10,505 nt of DNA from Oscillospiraceae bacterium (GCA_029068025.1 JAIEDJ010000336.1:1-10505), one strand, 5' to 3'; positions 1 to 6,681 are shown, numbered from the stretch's first letter. The notes: generated by a model not told the origin, from the sequence alone. Numbers and translations: made by a program.

Positions 1-2
1 TG

Positions 3-797
3 AAGTCCTCGATAGTCGGAGCGGAAAACTCTCCGAAAACCGATAAGAACGCTCCCGCCTTTGAGTTTGACAACGTTAGCTTCTCCTATGTCGGCGGCGA
101 AAATTCTCTGGAGGATATTTCGTTCTCGCTCGGACGCGGAGAAACGCTCGGTATCATCGGCGGCACGGGCTCGGGCAAGTCAACGCTCGTAAATCTGCTC
201 TGCCGTTTTTATGATGTAAGCGGCGGAACGGTCAGAATAAACGGCGCGGACGTGCGCGATTATCCGTTGAAGGAGCTTCGCGGAATGATCGGTATAGTTC
301 CCCAGAAGGTGGAGCTGCTGAGCGGCTCTCTGCGCGACAATATGACTCTCGGACGGACGGATATCCCCGACGAGCGGATATTCAAGGCTATCGAAACCGC
401 CCAGGCGGCGGATTTCGCAAAGGATCTCGACGCGCCTGTGCTCCAAGGGGGCAAGAACTTTTCGGGCGGTCAGAAGCAGCGCCTTACTATCGCGAGAGCG
501 GTCGCGCAGGATCCCGAGATACTGATACTTGACGACAGCTCCAGCGCGCTTGACTACGCGACGGACGCGGCGCTCCGCCACGCGCTGAGAGAGCTTCCGA
601 TGACCTGTGTTATCGTATCGCAGCGCGCCAATTCCATTATGCACGCCGACAAGATAATCGTGCTCGACGACGGCAAGGCGGCAGGTATCGGAACTCATGC
701 CGAGCTGCTGAAAAGCTGTCCGGTATATTACGAGATATGCGCAACGCAGTACTCCGAAGAGGAATTAGCAGCGCAGATCGCCGAAAGCAACTTATGA
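3..797 (+). CDS. ABC exporter half, degenerate-site subunit (3' part only)
   Basis: The gene enters from the left edge; the open frame runs from position 3 to a TGA at 795-797, so the membrane domain and start codon lie outside. What remains is a full nucleotide-binding domain: an aromatic A-loop region (SFSYVGG), Walker A GGTGSGKST (from 159), Q-loop (VPQK), signature FSGGQ (about 459) and Walker B LILDDSSSALD (about 525). The residue after the Walker B aspartate is Asp instead of the catalytic Glu, and the switch His is replaced by Gln (VSQR). Both changes are known from the degenerate subunit of heterodimeric exporters of the TM287/288, BmrCD and LmrCD type. The next gene carries the complementary features, so the two most likely form one exporter in the cytoplasmic membrane. 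The substrate (drug, lipid or peptide) cannot be told from sequence. Confidence 0.93.
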   Translation, partial: KSSIVGAENSPKTDKNAPAFEFDNVSFSYVGGENSLEDISFSLGRGETLGIIGGTGSGKSTLVNLLCRFYDVSGGTVRINGADVRDYPLKELRGMIGIVPQKVELLSGSLRDNMTLGRTDIPDERIFKAIETAQAADFAKDLDAPVLQGGKNFSGGQKQRLTIARAVAQDPEILILDDSSSALDYATDAALRHALRELPMTCVIVSQRANSIMHADKIIVLDDGKAAGIGTHAELLKSCPVYYEICATQYSEEELAAQIAESNL

Positions 798-806
798 TTT
801 ACGAAG

Positions 807-900
807 GAAATTTCAAAAAGCAGTCCCGCTCGGCGCAGCGCAGCGAAGCCGAGTGGGACTGGCTAGTACGTTGCGCAGCAACGCACGGTTTTGAAATTTC
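807..900 (+). repeat. Nested palindrome between the two ABC genes
   Basis: A perfect 12-bp outer inverted repeat (GAAATTTCAAAA at 807-818, TTTTGAAATTTC at 889-900) encloses two hairpins. The first has 14-bp arms at 821-834 and 848-861 with a single G-U pair. The second is CGTTGC/GCAACG at 869-874 and 878-883 with a 3-nt loop. The whole would fold as a cloverleaf. It fills most of the 128-bp gap inside an otherwise co-directional pair and ends 13 bp before the ribosome site of the second gene. There is no U-tract, so it is not a standard terminator; it may be a small mobile or repeated element that also tunes expression. Confidence 0.8.
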
Positions 901-925
901 AAATTAAAATAAAGAGGTGATTTGA

Positions 926-2680
926 TTGTCCGAAGAAATAAAGCACTCAAAAAAAGGCGCGCTCGGACGTATCCTCCGCTATATGAAGGGACAGATCCCG
1001 CTGGTGATCCTCGCGATAATCTGCGCTGCGGGAAGCGTACTGCTTTCGCTGTATACGACCGTCCTTATTGGACGCGCGGTGGACTGCATAGCGGACAAGG
1101 CGGTGGATTTTGACGCAATGTATCCGATCCTGATAAGGATCGCGGTGATAATCCCCACGGTGGCGATTTTACAGTGGCTGATGTACTTTTCAACCAATAA
1201 GATCACACACAAGACCGTAAAGAATCTTCGCGGCGACATCTTCGCGCATTTGCAGAAGCTGCCGCTGAAATATATCGACGCGAAATCTCACGGCGACATA
1301 ATCAGCCGCGTTGTAAACGACGTTGACGCCGTATCCGAGGGTCTGCTGCAGGGCTTTCAGCAGCTTTTCACCGGCGTTGTGACCATTGTCGGGACGCTGG
1401 TGTTCATGGTGTCGCTCAACTGGCAGATAGCGCTTGTGGTCGTCTGCATAACTCCGCTCTCCTTTGCGGTGGCGGCGGTCATTTCCAAGCTGTGCTTCAA
1501 CAAATTCAAGGAGCAGTCCGCCATCAAGGGCGAGCTTACGGGATATATCGACGAGCATATAGGCGGACAGCGCCTTGTCAAGGCTTTCGGCTTTGAGGAA
1601 AGCGCCCAAAGAGAGTTCGGCGAGATCAACGAGCGTCTGAACGTCTGCGGAAAAAAGGCGCAGTTCTACTCCGCGCTTACGAATCCCTGTACGCGTTTTG
1701 TAAACTCGCTGGTGTACGCGGGAGTCGGCATTTTCGGAGCGCTGAGCGCCGTCAAGACGGTCTCGGGCGGCTTCACGGTCGGAGATCTGAGCTGCTTTTT
1801 GCAGTACGCGAATCAGTACACCAAGCCGTTCAATGAGATCTCGGGAGTTGTCACCGAGCTTCAGAACGCGCTTGCTTCAGCTTCGAGAATATTCGCGCTG
1901 ATCGACGAGCCTGCGGAATCCTCTGACACAGACAAAAAGGTGCTTGGGGAGTGTGACGGACGCGTTGAGATTCGCGATGTGGATTTCTCGTATGTTCCCG
2001 AAAAGCCGCTTATCGAGGATCTGAACCTCAGTGTAAAGCCCGGTCAGCATATCGCTATAGTAGGCCCCACGGGCTGCGGAAAAACCACGCTTATCAATCT
2101 GCTTATGCGGTTCTATGACGTGACGGACGGAGAGATCGCGGTCAGCGGAGAGCCGATCAAGGAGATCACGCGCGACAGTCTGCGCCGCAGCTTCGGTATT
2201 GTGCTACAGGAAACGTGGGTGTTCCGCGGAACGGTTCGCGACAACATCTCCTACGGCAAGCCCGACGCGTCGCTTGACGAGATAATCGAGGCTGCGAAGG
2301 CGGCTCATGCGCACAGCTTTATAAAGCGACTGCCGCAGGGGTATGACACGGTTATCACGAATGACGCGGAGCTGTCACAGGGGCAGCGGCAGCTGTTGTC
2401 GATAGCGAGGATAATGCTCTCGCTGCCGCCTATGCTGATACTTGACGAGGCTACGTCCTCAATAGACACGCGCACCGAGATGAAGATACAGAGCGCGTTT
2501 GACAAGCTGATGCAGGGAAGAACGAGCTTTGTGGTGGCGCACAGGCTTTCGACGATACGGAATTCGGACTGTATACTTGTAATGAAGTCGGGGCATATAG
2601 TCGAACAAGGAACGCATGACGAGCTGATGAAGAACGACGGATTCTATGCGGAGCTTATCAGGTCAAGACAGAACGGTTAA
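926..2680 (+). CDS. ABC exporter half, catalytic subunit (membrane domain plus ATPase)
   Basis: This 584-residue protein has the usual length for an ABC half-transporter. The N-terminal part (about 20-310) carries hydrophobic segments near 25-50, 68-88, 140-160, 165-185 and 255-285. The ATPase domain (about 345-580) has Walker A GPTGCGKTT (about 379-387), Q-loop (VLQE), signature LSQGQ (483-487), Walker B LILDE with catalytic Glu508, and switch His539 (VAHRLST). The signature has Gln where most have Gly, as in TM288-type subunits. This signature would pair with the degenerate Walker B of the upstream protein, while its own Walker B pairs with that protein's normal FSGGQ. The chosen start is TTG at 926, supported by AGAGGTGA at 913-920; no better ATG is nearby. 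The two genes are probably one operon interrupted by the 807-900 palindrome. Confidence 0.94.
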   Translation: MSEEIKHSKKGALGRILRYMKGQIPLVILAIICAAGSVLLSLYTTVLIGRAVDCIADKAVDFDAMYPILIRIAVIIPTVAILQWLMYFSTNKITHKTVKNLRGDIFAHLQKLPLKYIDAKSHGDIISRVVNDVDAVSEGLLQGFQQLFTGVVTIVGTLVFMVSLNWQIALVVVCITPLSFAVAAVISKLCFNKFKEQSAIKGELTGYIDEHIGGQRLVKAFGFEESAQREFGEINERLNVCGKKAQFYSALTNPCTRFVNSLVYAGVGIFGALSAVKTVSGGFTVGDLSCFLQYANQYTKPFNEISGVVTELQNALASASRIFALIDEPAESSDTDKKVLGECDGRVEIRDVDFSYVPEKPLIEDLNLSVKPGQHIAIVGPTGCGKTTLINLLMRFYDVTDGEIAVSGEPIKEITRDSLRRSFGIVLQETWVFRGTVRDNISYGKPDASLDEIIEAAKAAHAHSFIKRLPQGYDTVITNDAELSQGQRQLLSIARIMLSLPPMLILDEATSSIDTRTEMKIQSAFDKLMQGRTSFVVAHRLSTIRNSDCILVMKSGHIVEQGTHDELMKNDGFYAELIRSRQNG

Positions 2681-2690
2681 ATTCGGGATT

Positions 2691-2817
2691 CCAAAGGGCT
2701 CCGCCCTTTGGCGAGGGCTGGGGTGACTCCCCCGGAGGGGATATGTCACGGTGTGACAGAGGGGCTGACCGACAGACCGGAGCCCCCACATCTCTCCATC
2801 CCCCCTGAAAGGGGGAT
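2691..2817. repeat. Cluster of small GC-rich hairpins after the ABC genes
   Basis: Five short stem-loops follow one another. They are CCAAAGGG/CCCTTTGG (2691-2698 and 2704-2711), TCCCC/GGGGA (2728-2732 and 2737-2741), TGTCAC/GTGACA (2744-2749 and 2753-2758), GGGGCT/AGCCCC (2761-2766 and 2781-2786) and ATCCCCC/GGGGGAT (2798-2804 and 2811-2817). No ribosome site or reading frame of quality is present. The style resembles intergenic palindromic repeats that are common in gut Clostridia genomes, which is from memory and not checked here. No promoter was seen within it. Confidence 0.6.
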
Positions 2818-2870
2818 ATACAAAAAGTCGCGAGCGAAACTTGTTTTCGCTCCTGACTTTTTGTAATATC
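2815..2870 (+). terminator. Nested palindrome, probable terminator of the ABC operon
   Basis: The inner hairpin GAGCGAAA/TTTCGCTC (2832-2839 and 2845-2852, 5-nt loop) lies inside a perfect 11-bp outer repeat, TACAAAAAGTC at 2819-2829 and GACTTTTTGTA at 2855-2865. With a one-base bulge the outer stem extends to GATAT/ATATC. Read rightward, the inner stem is followed within a few bases by five T residues, fitting intrinsic termination after the ABC genes. The A-rich left arm makes it possibly bidirectional. The build is like the other nested palindromes of the window. Confidence 0.55.
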
Positions 2871-2892
2871 TCCGCCGCCTTTTGCATATACA
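2864..2892 (+). promoter_or_regulatory. Possible sigma-E-like sporulation promoter
   Basis: TAATATC at 2864-2870 and CATATACA at 2885-2892 are separated by 14 bp. In Bacillus the mother-cell factor sigma-E recognises roughly (G/T)(A/C)ATATT, 13-15 bp, CATACAnT. The -35 matches 6 of 7 positions; the -10 matches less well. The start point would fall near 2899-2901, just ahead of the AGGAGG at 2909. The match is suggestive mainly because the downstream genes look sporulation- or cell-wall-related. Confidence 0.3.
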
Positions 2893-2921
2893 TTACAGAA
2901 AAAACATCAGGAGGTCGGCAT

Positions 2922-4043
2922 ATGGATGATACTAAAAAGATAATCGAAAAGTACAAGCGCGAGCTTATGGAAATGTCCAAAGCAGCGGGCGGCTCAAAGC
3001 AGAACGCGCAAAACGGCTCCGAGACCGCAAAAAAGCCGCAGGTCATCGGATATGTAAGCGAAGACAATAGATCATATGATAATTTCCTTGAGGATCTCGG
3101 AAAGATCACCGAGGTTCCCAAGCCGCCGCAGAAAACCGTAGAAAGCGCGGAGGACGGCGCTCAATTCCCGGATGTGATCTTTGAGGATACACCCGATGAC
3201 GAGTCGCTGGACTGCAGGGGCAATCCCGTACATGAGCCCATTCCCGAGCCGGAGGTGCAGGAGCCGCAGTTTGTTGAAACTCCCGGCGGTCAGACAGTCG
3301 AGATCATTGACGAAAGCGCTGACGAGACCGTAAAGGACGGGCAGCCGTTATTTTCCGCTCCGAATTATGTTGAGATCCCCTCGACCGAACAGGTTCGCTC
3401 CGACATAACCGAACAGAGCGATCCCGCCGAGAACCGTCCCGAACAGAACGTCTCGGGCATTACGGATAATTCCGCGGCCACGCCGCGCCCCGAGCAGGCG
3501 GAGGTTCAGGTCACTACGGAGGAACAGGCGGAGCGCCTGAACGATCAGCCCGTAAGCGGCACCGATCCCGACGAGCAGCTTACCGGGCGCAGCTTTGAGG
3601 AAAATGCTCCGCCGCCCGCATCCGATATTAATATGGCGCAGGGCAGCCGAGCTGAGCCGTCCAATTTCCCCGAAGCCGTGTTTAAAAGCTATGATGACTA
3701 CAGAAAACAAAATCCCGGCATGGGTACCATTGTGTTCCGCGTATACACGGGAAGGCAGGCTGTTCCGCTTGAAAACGCGGAATGTGTTATCTATACAAAA
3801 ATAAACGGCGAAAAGTATGAGATCGCAAAGCTGTATACGAATTCCAGCGGTCAGACGCCTGTTCAGGAGCTTCCGGCGCCCGATAAGGAGCTTTCTCAGC
3901 ACTCTGATAACGAGATACAGGCGTTTGCTTTGTATGATGCGAAGGTGACCAAAAAAGGTTTTTCACAGGTGATCTTAGAGGATATTCCCGTGTTTGACGG
4001 CGTGCAGTCGGTGCAGCGCGTGTTTATGATAGTTAATGAATGA
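2922..4043 (+). CDS. Disordered protein with C-terminal beta-type domain, probably spore/envelope associated
   Basis: The ATG at 2922 is chosen because AGGAGG (2909-2914) lies 7 bp ahead; the open frame upstream to 2841 runs through the terminator palindrome and is not used. The product has 373 residues. Residues 1-20 form a charged helix (DDTKKIIEKYKREL), about 35-250 are low-complexity and rich in Glu, Pro, Asp and Gln with no predicted fold, and about 267-373 form a compact domain beginning GTIVFRVYTGRQAVPLENA and ending near VQRVFMIVNE. That domain resembles the carboxypeptidase-regulatory/prealbumin-like modules found in clostridial spore-cortex and peptidoglycan-binding proteins (V-TG--AVP-ENA, T-SSGQTP, PVFDGV). 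It has no signal peptide or membrane segment. It ends 23 bp before the next gene, so the two are probably co-transcribed. The specific function is unknown. Confidence 0.85.
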   Translation: MDDTKKIIEKYKRELMEMSKAAGGSKQNAQNGSETAKKPQVIGYVSEDNRSYDNFLEDLGKITEVPKPPQKTVESAEDGAQFPDVIFEDTPDDESLDCRGNPVHEPIPEPEVQEPQFVETPGGQTVEIIDESADETVKDGQPLFSAPNYVEIPSTEQVRSDITEQSDPAENRPEQNVSGITDNSAATPRPEQAEVQVTTEEQAERLNDQPVSGTDPDEQLTGRSFEENAPPPASDINMAQGSRAEPSNFPEAVFKSYDDYRKQNPGMGTIVFRVYTGRQAVPLENAECVIYTKINGEKYEIAKLYTNSSGQTPVQELPAPDKELSQHSDNEIQAFALYDAKVTKKGFSQVILEDIPVFDGVQSVQRVFMIVNE

Positions 4044-4066
4044 TCGTCTTTTTAAGGGGGATTTAA

Positions 4067-5440
4067 ATGCCAAGCGCCAATTTGCCTTTTATTCCCGAGA
4101 GGATCGTCGTCCATCTCGGAACGCCGCAGTCCAACGCGGAAAACGTTTCGGTGACGTTTCCGGATTATATAAAGAACGTCGCTTCCAGCGAGATATTCCC
4201 GACATGGCCCGAAGCGGCTCTCCGCGCGAACATCTATGTGCAGATAACCTTTGCGCTCAACCGTGTGTATACCGAGTGGTACCGCAGCCGCGGATATAAT
4301 TTCGATATCACCAACTCCACGCAGTACGATCAGGCGTTCGTATACGGACGTGACATTTTCAACAACATCAGCCGCATAGTAGACGAGATATTCAACAACT
4401 ACATAGTGCGGCGCGGCAGCGTGGAACCGCTGTTCACTATGTTCTGCAACGGCACGACCGTCACCTGCGACGGGCTTTCGCAATGGGGAACGGTCACTCT
4501 CGCGAACCGCGGCTACACCCCATATGAGATACTTCAATATTACTACGGCAACGACATCGACATTGTTTACAACGCGCCGATCTCGCCGAATATCCCGAGC
4601 TACCCCGGAACAGCGTTCGGATTCGGCTCCTCGGGAAACGAGGTGCGTACCATTCAGGTGGAGCTGAACCGTATAGGAAACAACTATCCCGCTATCCCGA
4701 AGATAGTGCCCGCAAACGGACTGTACGGCGAAAGCACAGTGGAAGCGGTAAAGACGTTCCAGGGCGTTTTCGGACTTCCTCAAACTGGCATAATAAACAA
4801 ATCCACATGGTATCAGATAAAGTACATCTTCACCGCCGTGAAGGGTCTGTCGGAGCTGAACGGCGAGGGACTTACCCGCGAGGAGATCGAAAATACCTTC
4901 CAGACCGAGCTGAAACGCGGGAATTACGGGCAGAACGTGCGTTCTCTCGCGTATTATCTCAACACTATCGCGTACTTCAATCCCGAGATACCGACCGTGA
5001 ACTCGGGCGGTGTGTTCAACGAAGCTATGGAGGAACAGGTAAAGGCGTTTGAGCGGTTCTACGGACTGAATCCCGACGGTATCGTAGACTTCCGTACATG
5101 GCAGCTGATAAGCAAGATCTACACGGATATTCTCAACAACCTTCCCGAGGGCTACGAGGGTGCTACCGCCGCGCTCTATCCCGGATACAATCTCACCCCG
5201 GGAATGCGCAACGACGATGTGCGTGAAATGCAGATCTATCTGCGGACTATAGGGCAGAATATCGCGGCAGTCCCGACAGTCGACGTGACAGGGTATTTCG
5301 GCGCGGAGACCGAAAACGCCGTTATAGCGTTTCAGCGGCTGTACGGTCTGGTGCCGTCCGGCATAGTGGGAAGCCCTACATGGGACGCGCTCGCCAAGGA
5401 ATATAACTATATCCGCTTCGGAACGGAGCGCACAGGCTGA
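4067..5440 (+). CDS. SpoIID-like protein with three peptidoglycan-binding domains
   Basis: The product has 457 residues, starting at ATG 4067 behind AAGGGGGA (4054-4061). Residues about 35-161 look like the SpoIID/LytB family and end in a recognisable motif, LSQWGTVTLANRGY followed by EILQYYYG (137-161), comparable to the SQ-GA---A--G--Y-EIL--YY of SpoIID. Three PG_binding_1 repeats follow at about 186-256, 287-352 and 376-446, each with a GxxGxxT---V--FQ-type core and a TW near its end. No signal peptide is visible, so it may act in the mother cell or be exported by another route. Proteins of this build occur in many Clostridia and are often annotated as spore cortex-lytic or peptidoglycan-binding; the exact role is not known to me. 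Whether the N-terminal part keeps SpoIID glycan-cutting activity is uncertain, since only its C-terminal motif is clear. Confidence 0.88.
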   Translation: MPSANLPFIPERIVVHLGTPQSNAENVSVTFPDYIKNVASSEIFPTWPEAALRANIYVQITFALNRVYTEWYRSRGYNFDITNSTQYDQAFVYGRDIFNNISRIVDEIFNNYIVRRGSVEPLFTMFCNGTTVTCDGLSQWGTVTLANRGYTPYEILQYYYGNDIDIVYNAPISPNIPSYPGTAFGFGSSGNEVRTIQVELNRIGNNYPAIPKIVPANGLYGESTVEAVKTFQGVFGLPQTGIINKSTWYQIKYIFTAVKGLSELNGEGLTREEIENTFQTELKRGNYGQNVRSLAYYLNTIAYFNPEIPTVNSGGVFNEAMEEQVKAFERFYGLNPDGIVDFRTWQLISKIYTDILNNLPEGYEGATAALYPGYNLTPGMRNDDVREMQIYLRTIGQNIAAVPTVDVTGYFGAETENAVIAFQRLYGLVPSGIVGSPTWDALAKEYNYIRFGTERTG

Positions 5441-5463
5441 CGGCAGCATACAATACAATTGAA

Positions 5464-5597
5464 CCGCGTTCCGCTGTGCGTTAATACTTATCCCGCTTAG
5501 AGTTTCCTATAAAAATATAGGTAACCGTACGGAAATTGGCGCATTTATCTCAATAATCTAAAGCGGGATTAGTATAAGCAAGCGGAGCGCGGCTTTT
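5464..5597 (+). terminator. Split terminator stem around repeat copy 1
   Basis: CCGCGTTCCGCT (5464-5475) and AGCGGAGCGCGG (5581-5592) are complementary over 12 bp with one G-U pair, and the right arm is followed directly by CTTTTT. This is an intrinsic terminator for the rightward cell-wall operon, whose last stop is at 5438-5440. The loop is 105 nt long because it contains the 96-bp palindromic repeat. The repeat itself folds, which may keep the two arms close. Confidence 0.55.
5485..5580. repeat. 96-bp palindromic repeat, copy 1
   Basis: The unit begins TACTTATCCCGC and ends GCGGGATTAGTATAAGCA. The ends are imperfect inverted repeats: TACTTATCCCGC pairs with GCGGGATTAGTA with one mismatch. 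It aligns without gaps to copy 2 (69 of 96 positions by hand count), and identity is concentrated in the outer 25 bp at each end. It carries no gene. Size and ends suggest a miniature inverted-repeat element or a structured-RNA module. Confidence 0.75.
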
Positions 5598-5613
5598 TCG
5601 TTCGTTTTCAAGC

Positions 5614-5645
5614 AAAAAAATTCCCCCGATAAATAGTCGGGGGAA
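5614..5645 (-). terminator. Strong intrinsic terminator, leftward
   Basis: TTCCCCCGA (5621-5629) and TCGGGGGAA (5637-5645) form a perfect 9-bp stem with a 7-nt loop. On the minus strand the stem is followed by a run of seven T (A at 5614-5620 on the plus strand). It would end leftward transcripts, either a small RNA started near 5900 or read-through from the gene ending at 5987. Confidence 0.8.
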
Positions 5646-5668
5646 AATTATCGGAGCGCACGATGTAG

Positions 5669-5764
5669 TACTTATCCCGCCCGGAGTTTCCTTTAAAGCG
5701 ATAGCTGATCGTGAGAATAAAGCCGGGATTGATTCAATACTCTGAAACGGGATCAGTATAAGCA
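5669..5764. repeat. 96-bp palindromic repeat, copy 2
   Basis: It has the same length and orientation as copy 1, 88 bp further right. It begins TACTTATCCCGC, identical over 12 bp to copy 1, and ends with ACGGGATCAGTATAAGCA. The middle (about 45-60 bp in) has diverged strongly. It is enclosed by a separate perfect 9-bp inverted repeat, GGAGCGCAC at 5653-5661 and GTGCGCTCC at 5817-5825. It lies inside the candidate small RNA of the minus strand. Confidence 0.75.
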
Positions 5765-5906
5765 GGAGAAATTTATGCAGGAGAGGAAAGGTACACAAGG
5801 CGATTTATATAAATTTGTGCGCTCCTGTAAAATGGAAGCGGGACTTTTCAACAATTTATCCTAAGATTTAAAGTGTGATTTGTTCAATTCTCTGTCCCTG
5901 TATATT

Positions 5907-5934
5907 ATTTTATCACAAATTTTTAAAAAGTCAA
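5907..5934 (-). promoter_or_regulatory. Sigma-A-like promoter reading leftward
   Basis: On the minus strand, TTGACT (5934-5929) and TAAAAT (5912-5907) are 16 bp apart, a near-consensus housekeeping promoter. The start would be about 5899-5901. No protein gene follows on that strand before the window's rightward genes, so the likely product is the small RNA ending at the 5614-5645 terminator. Confidence 0.5.
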
Positions 5935-5936
5935 TG

Positions 5937-5980
5937 ATTATTACAAAACTGTAATCATATTGTAACCTTTTTGTAATAAT
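5937..5980 (-). promoter_or_regulatory. Three TTACA boxes at 11-bp period, possible response-regulator site
   Basis: On the minus strand TTACA occurs at 5976-5972, 5965-5961 and 5954-5950, exactly 11 bp apart each time, and the last box begins 20 bp before the -35 element. Direct repeats of one helical turn are how PhoB/OmpR-type regulators (including Bacillus PhoP, TTAACA-like boxes) bind. The same stretch also holds a perfect 12-bp inverted repeat, ATTATTACAAAA at 5937-5948 and TTTTGTAATAAT at 5969-5980, so a dimeric operator is an alternative reading. No regulator gene is in the window. Confidence 0.4.
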
Positions 5981-5986
5981 TTCGAT

Positions 5987-6664
5987 TTATTTTTCGTCAG
6001 TACCGCAGTGACCGCCGTTTTTCCGAAACTGACAGCGCCCCCTCATATTGCAGTCATCACAGCTGCGGCGCGCTGGATCGAGCGCGCTTTCGGACAAGCC
6101 CATTATCCCGACGATGGTTTTCTGCGGGATCAGCATACTCGACTCGGTACAGCTGATGCCGATCCTGCGCCCCGCGTCCGCACATTCCACAAGAAAACGC
6201 GCCGTTTCAAGCGGAAAATCGCCGTATCCCGCGGCAAAGACCCATGTTCCGCTAAACCCTCCCATACGTTCAAGTACTTCAGCGCGCGCCTTTTCCGAGA
6301 CGCTCTCCGTATAGGCGCTCGCCAGCGCGTCGCAGGCAAGCCCCGTCAGCCCGTCCTCCAGCGCCGCCTTTTTTAGGAATTTGTCCGCGTCCGCAGAGAG
6401 TGTTGCGGCGATCACTGCCGCCTTTGCGCAGCCATTGAGATGACCGCGTATGCTTTCACCGTCCAGCGCGAAGCCGCAGCCCGACAGCCGCAGTGCGCCT
6501 TCCGAACGCTCAACGTCAAACACACGCCACACGTATCGCGGCTTTGCGGCGTTCAGCAGCCGCTCCTCGCAAAGGTCGATCAGCGCGCTTGTTTTGTCAT
6601 CGGGAGCTTCACGGAAGCCCATATACCGCAGGGCATCGTTTTTGTTGATCTTTATATCTTCCAT
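5987..6664 (-). CDS. Stand-alone MetH activation-domain protein
   Basis: The 225-residue product resembles the SAM-binding activation domain of cobalamin-dependent methionine synthase, which in many Firmicutes is a separate protein next to metF. In MetH this domain brings S-adenosylmethionine to inactive cob(II)alamin for reductive methylation. Supporting motifs are AAGYGDFPLE (145-154), the counterpart of the R-x-GYPACPDH SAM-binding segment, and SSMLIPQKTIVGIMGLS (175-191). A Cys-rich tail (Cys202, 205, 211, 220) is typical of the stand-alone family. It starts at ATG 6664, but the ribosome site is poor: only a GAG about 10 bp ahead, right after an 18-bp hairpin, so translation may be weak or coupled. 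It is the last gene of the leftward TSCPD-metF unit. MetH itself is not in the window. Confidence 0.85.
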   Translation of the reverse strand: MEDIKINKNDALRYMGFREAPDDKTSALIDLCEERLLNAAKPRYVWRVFDVERSEGALRLSGCGFALDGESIRGHLNGCAKAAVIAATLSADADKFLKKAALEDGLTGLACDALASAYTESVSEKARAEVLERMGGFSGTWVFAAGYGDFPLETARFLVECADAGRRIGISCTESSMLIPQKTIVGIMGLSESALDPARRSCDDCNMRGRCQFRKNGGHCGTDEK

Positions 6665-6681
6665 ATTTAAAACTCATATTC

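Larger units (their letters stand above)
5614..5900 (-). ncRNA. Candidate structured small RNA
   Basis: A leftward promoter (5907-5934) and a strong leftward terminator (5614-5645) bracket about 285 nt with no credible reading frame. The transcript would have several paired segments: GGGAC at its 5' end with GTCCC (near 5843-5847 on the plus strand); GGAGCGCAC and GTGCGCTCC (from 5825 and 5661), 9 bp perfect, enclosing the complement of repeat copy 2; the repeat's own ends; then the terminator. No known RNA family was recognised. This is inferred from signals only. Confidence 0.4.

Noticed and set aside
2841..2921. Upstream extension of the disordered protein by 27 residues
   Set aside because: It runs out of the terminator palindrome and lacks a ribosome site; ATG 2922 has AGGAGG at ideal distance.
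4052..5458. A 468-codon open frame on the minus strand opposite the peptidoglycan-binding gene
   Set aside because: It mirrors the rightward gene exactly, has no recognisable domain, and its composition is what the codon bias of the real gene produces on the opposite strand.
5485..5764. CRISPR array
   Set aside because: There are only two repeat units, each 96 bp and diverged in the middle, with no short identical repeats or regular spacers.
5550..5798. An 82-codon minus-strand frame in the convergent gap
   Set aside because: It begins at a TTG without a ribosome site and is built from the repeat copies and the terminator.
5798..5900. A roughly 33-codon TTG-started frame near the 5' end of the candidate small RNA
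   Set aside because: There is only a weak AGGA ahead of TTG, the frame ends within repeat copy 2, and no protein resemblance was seen.
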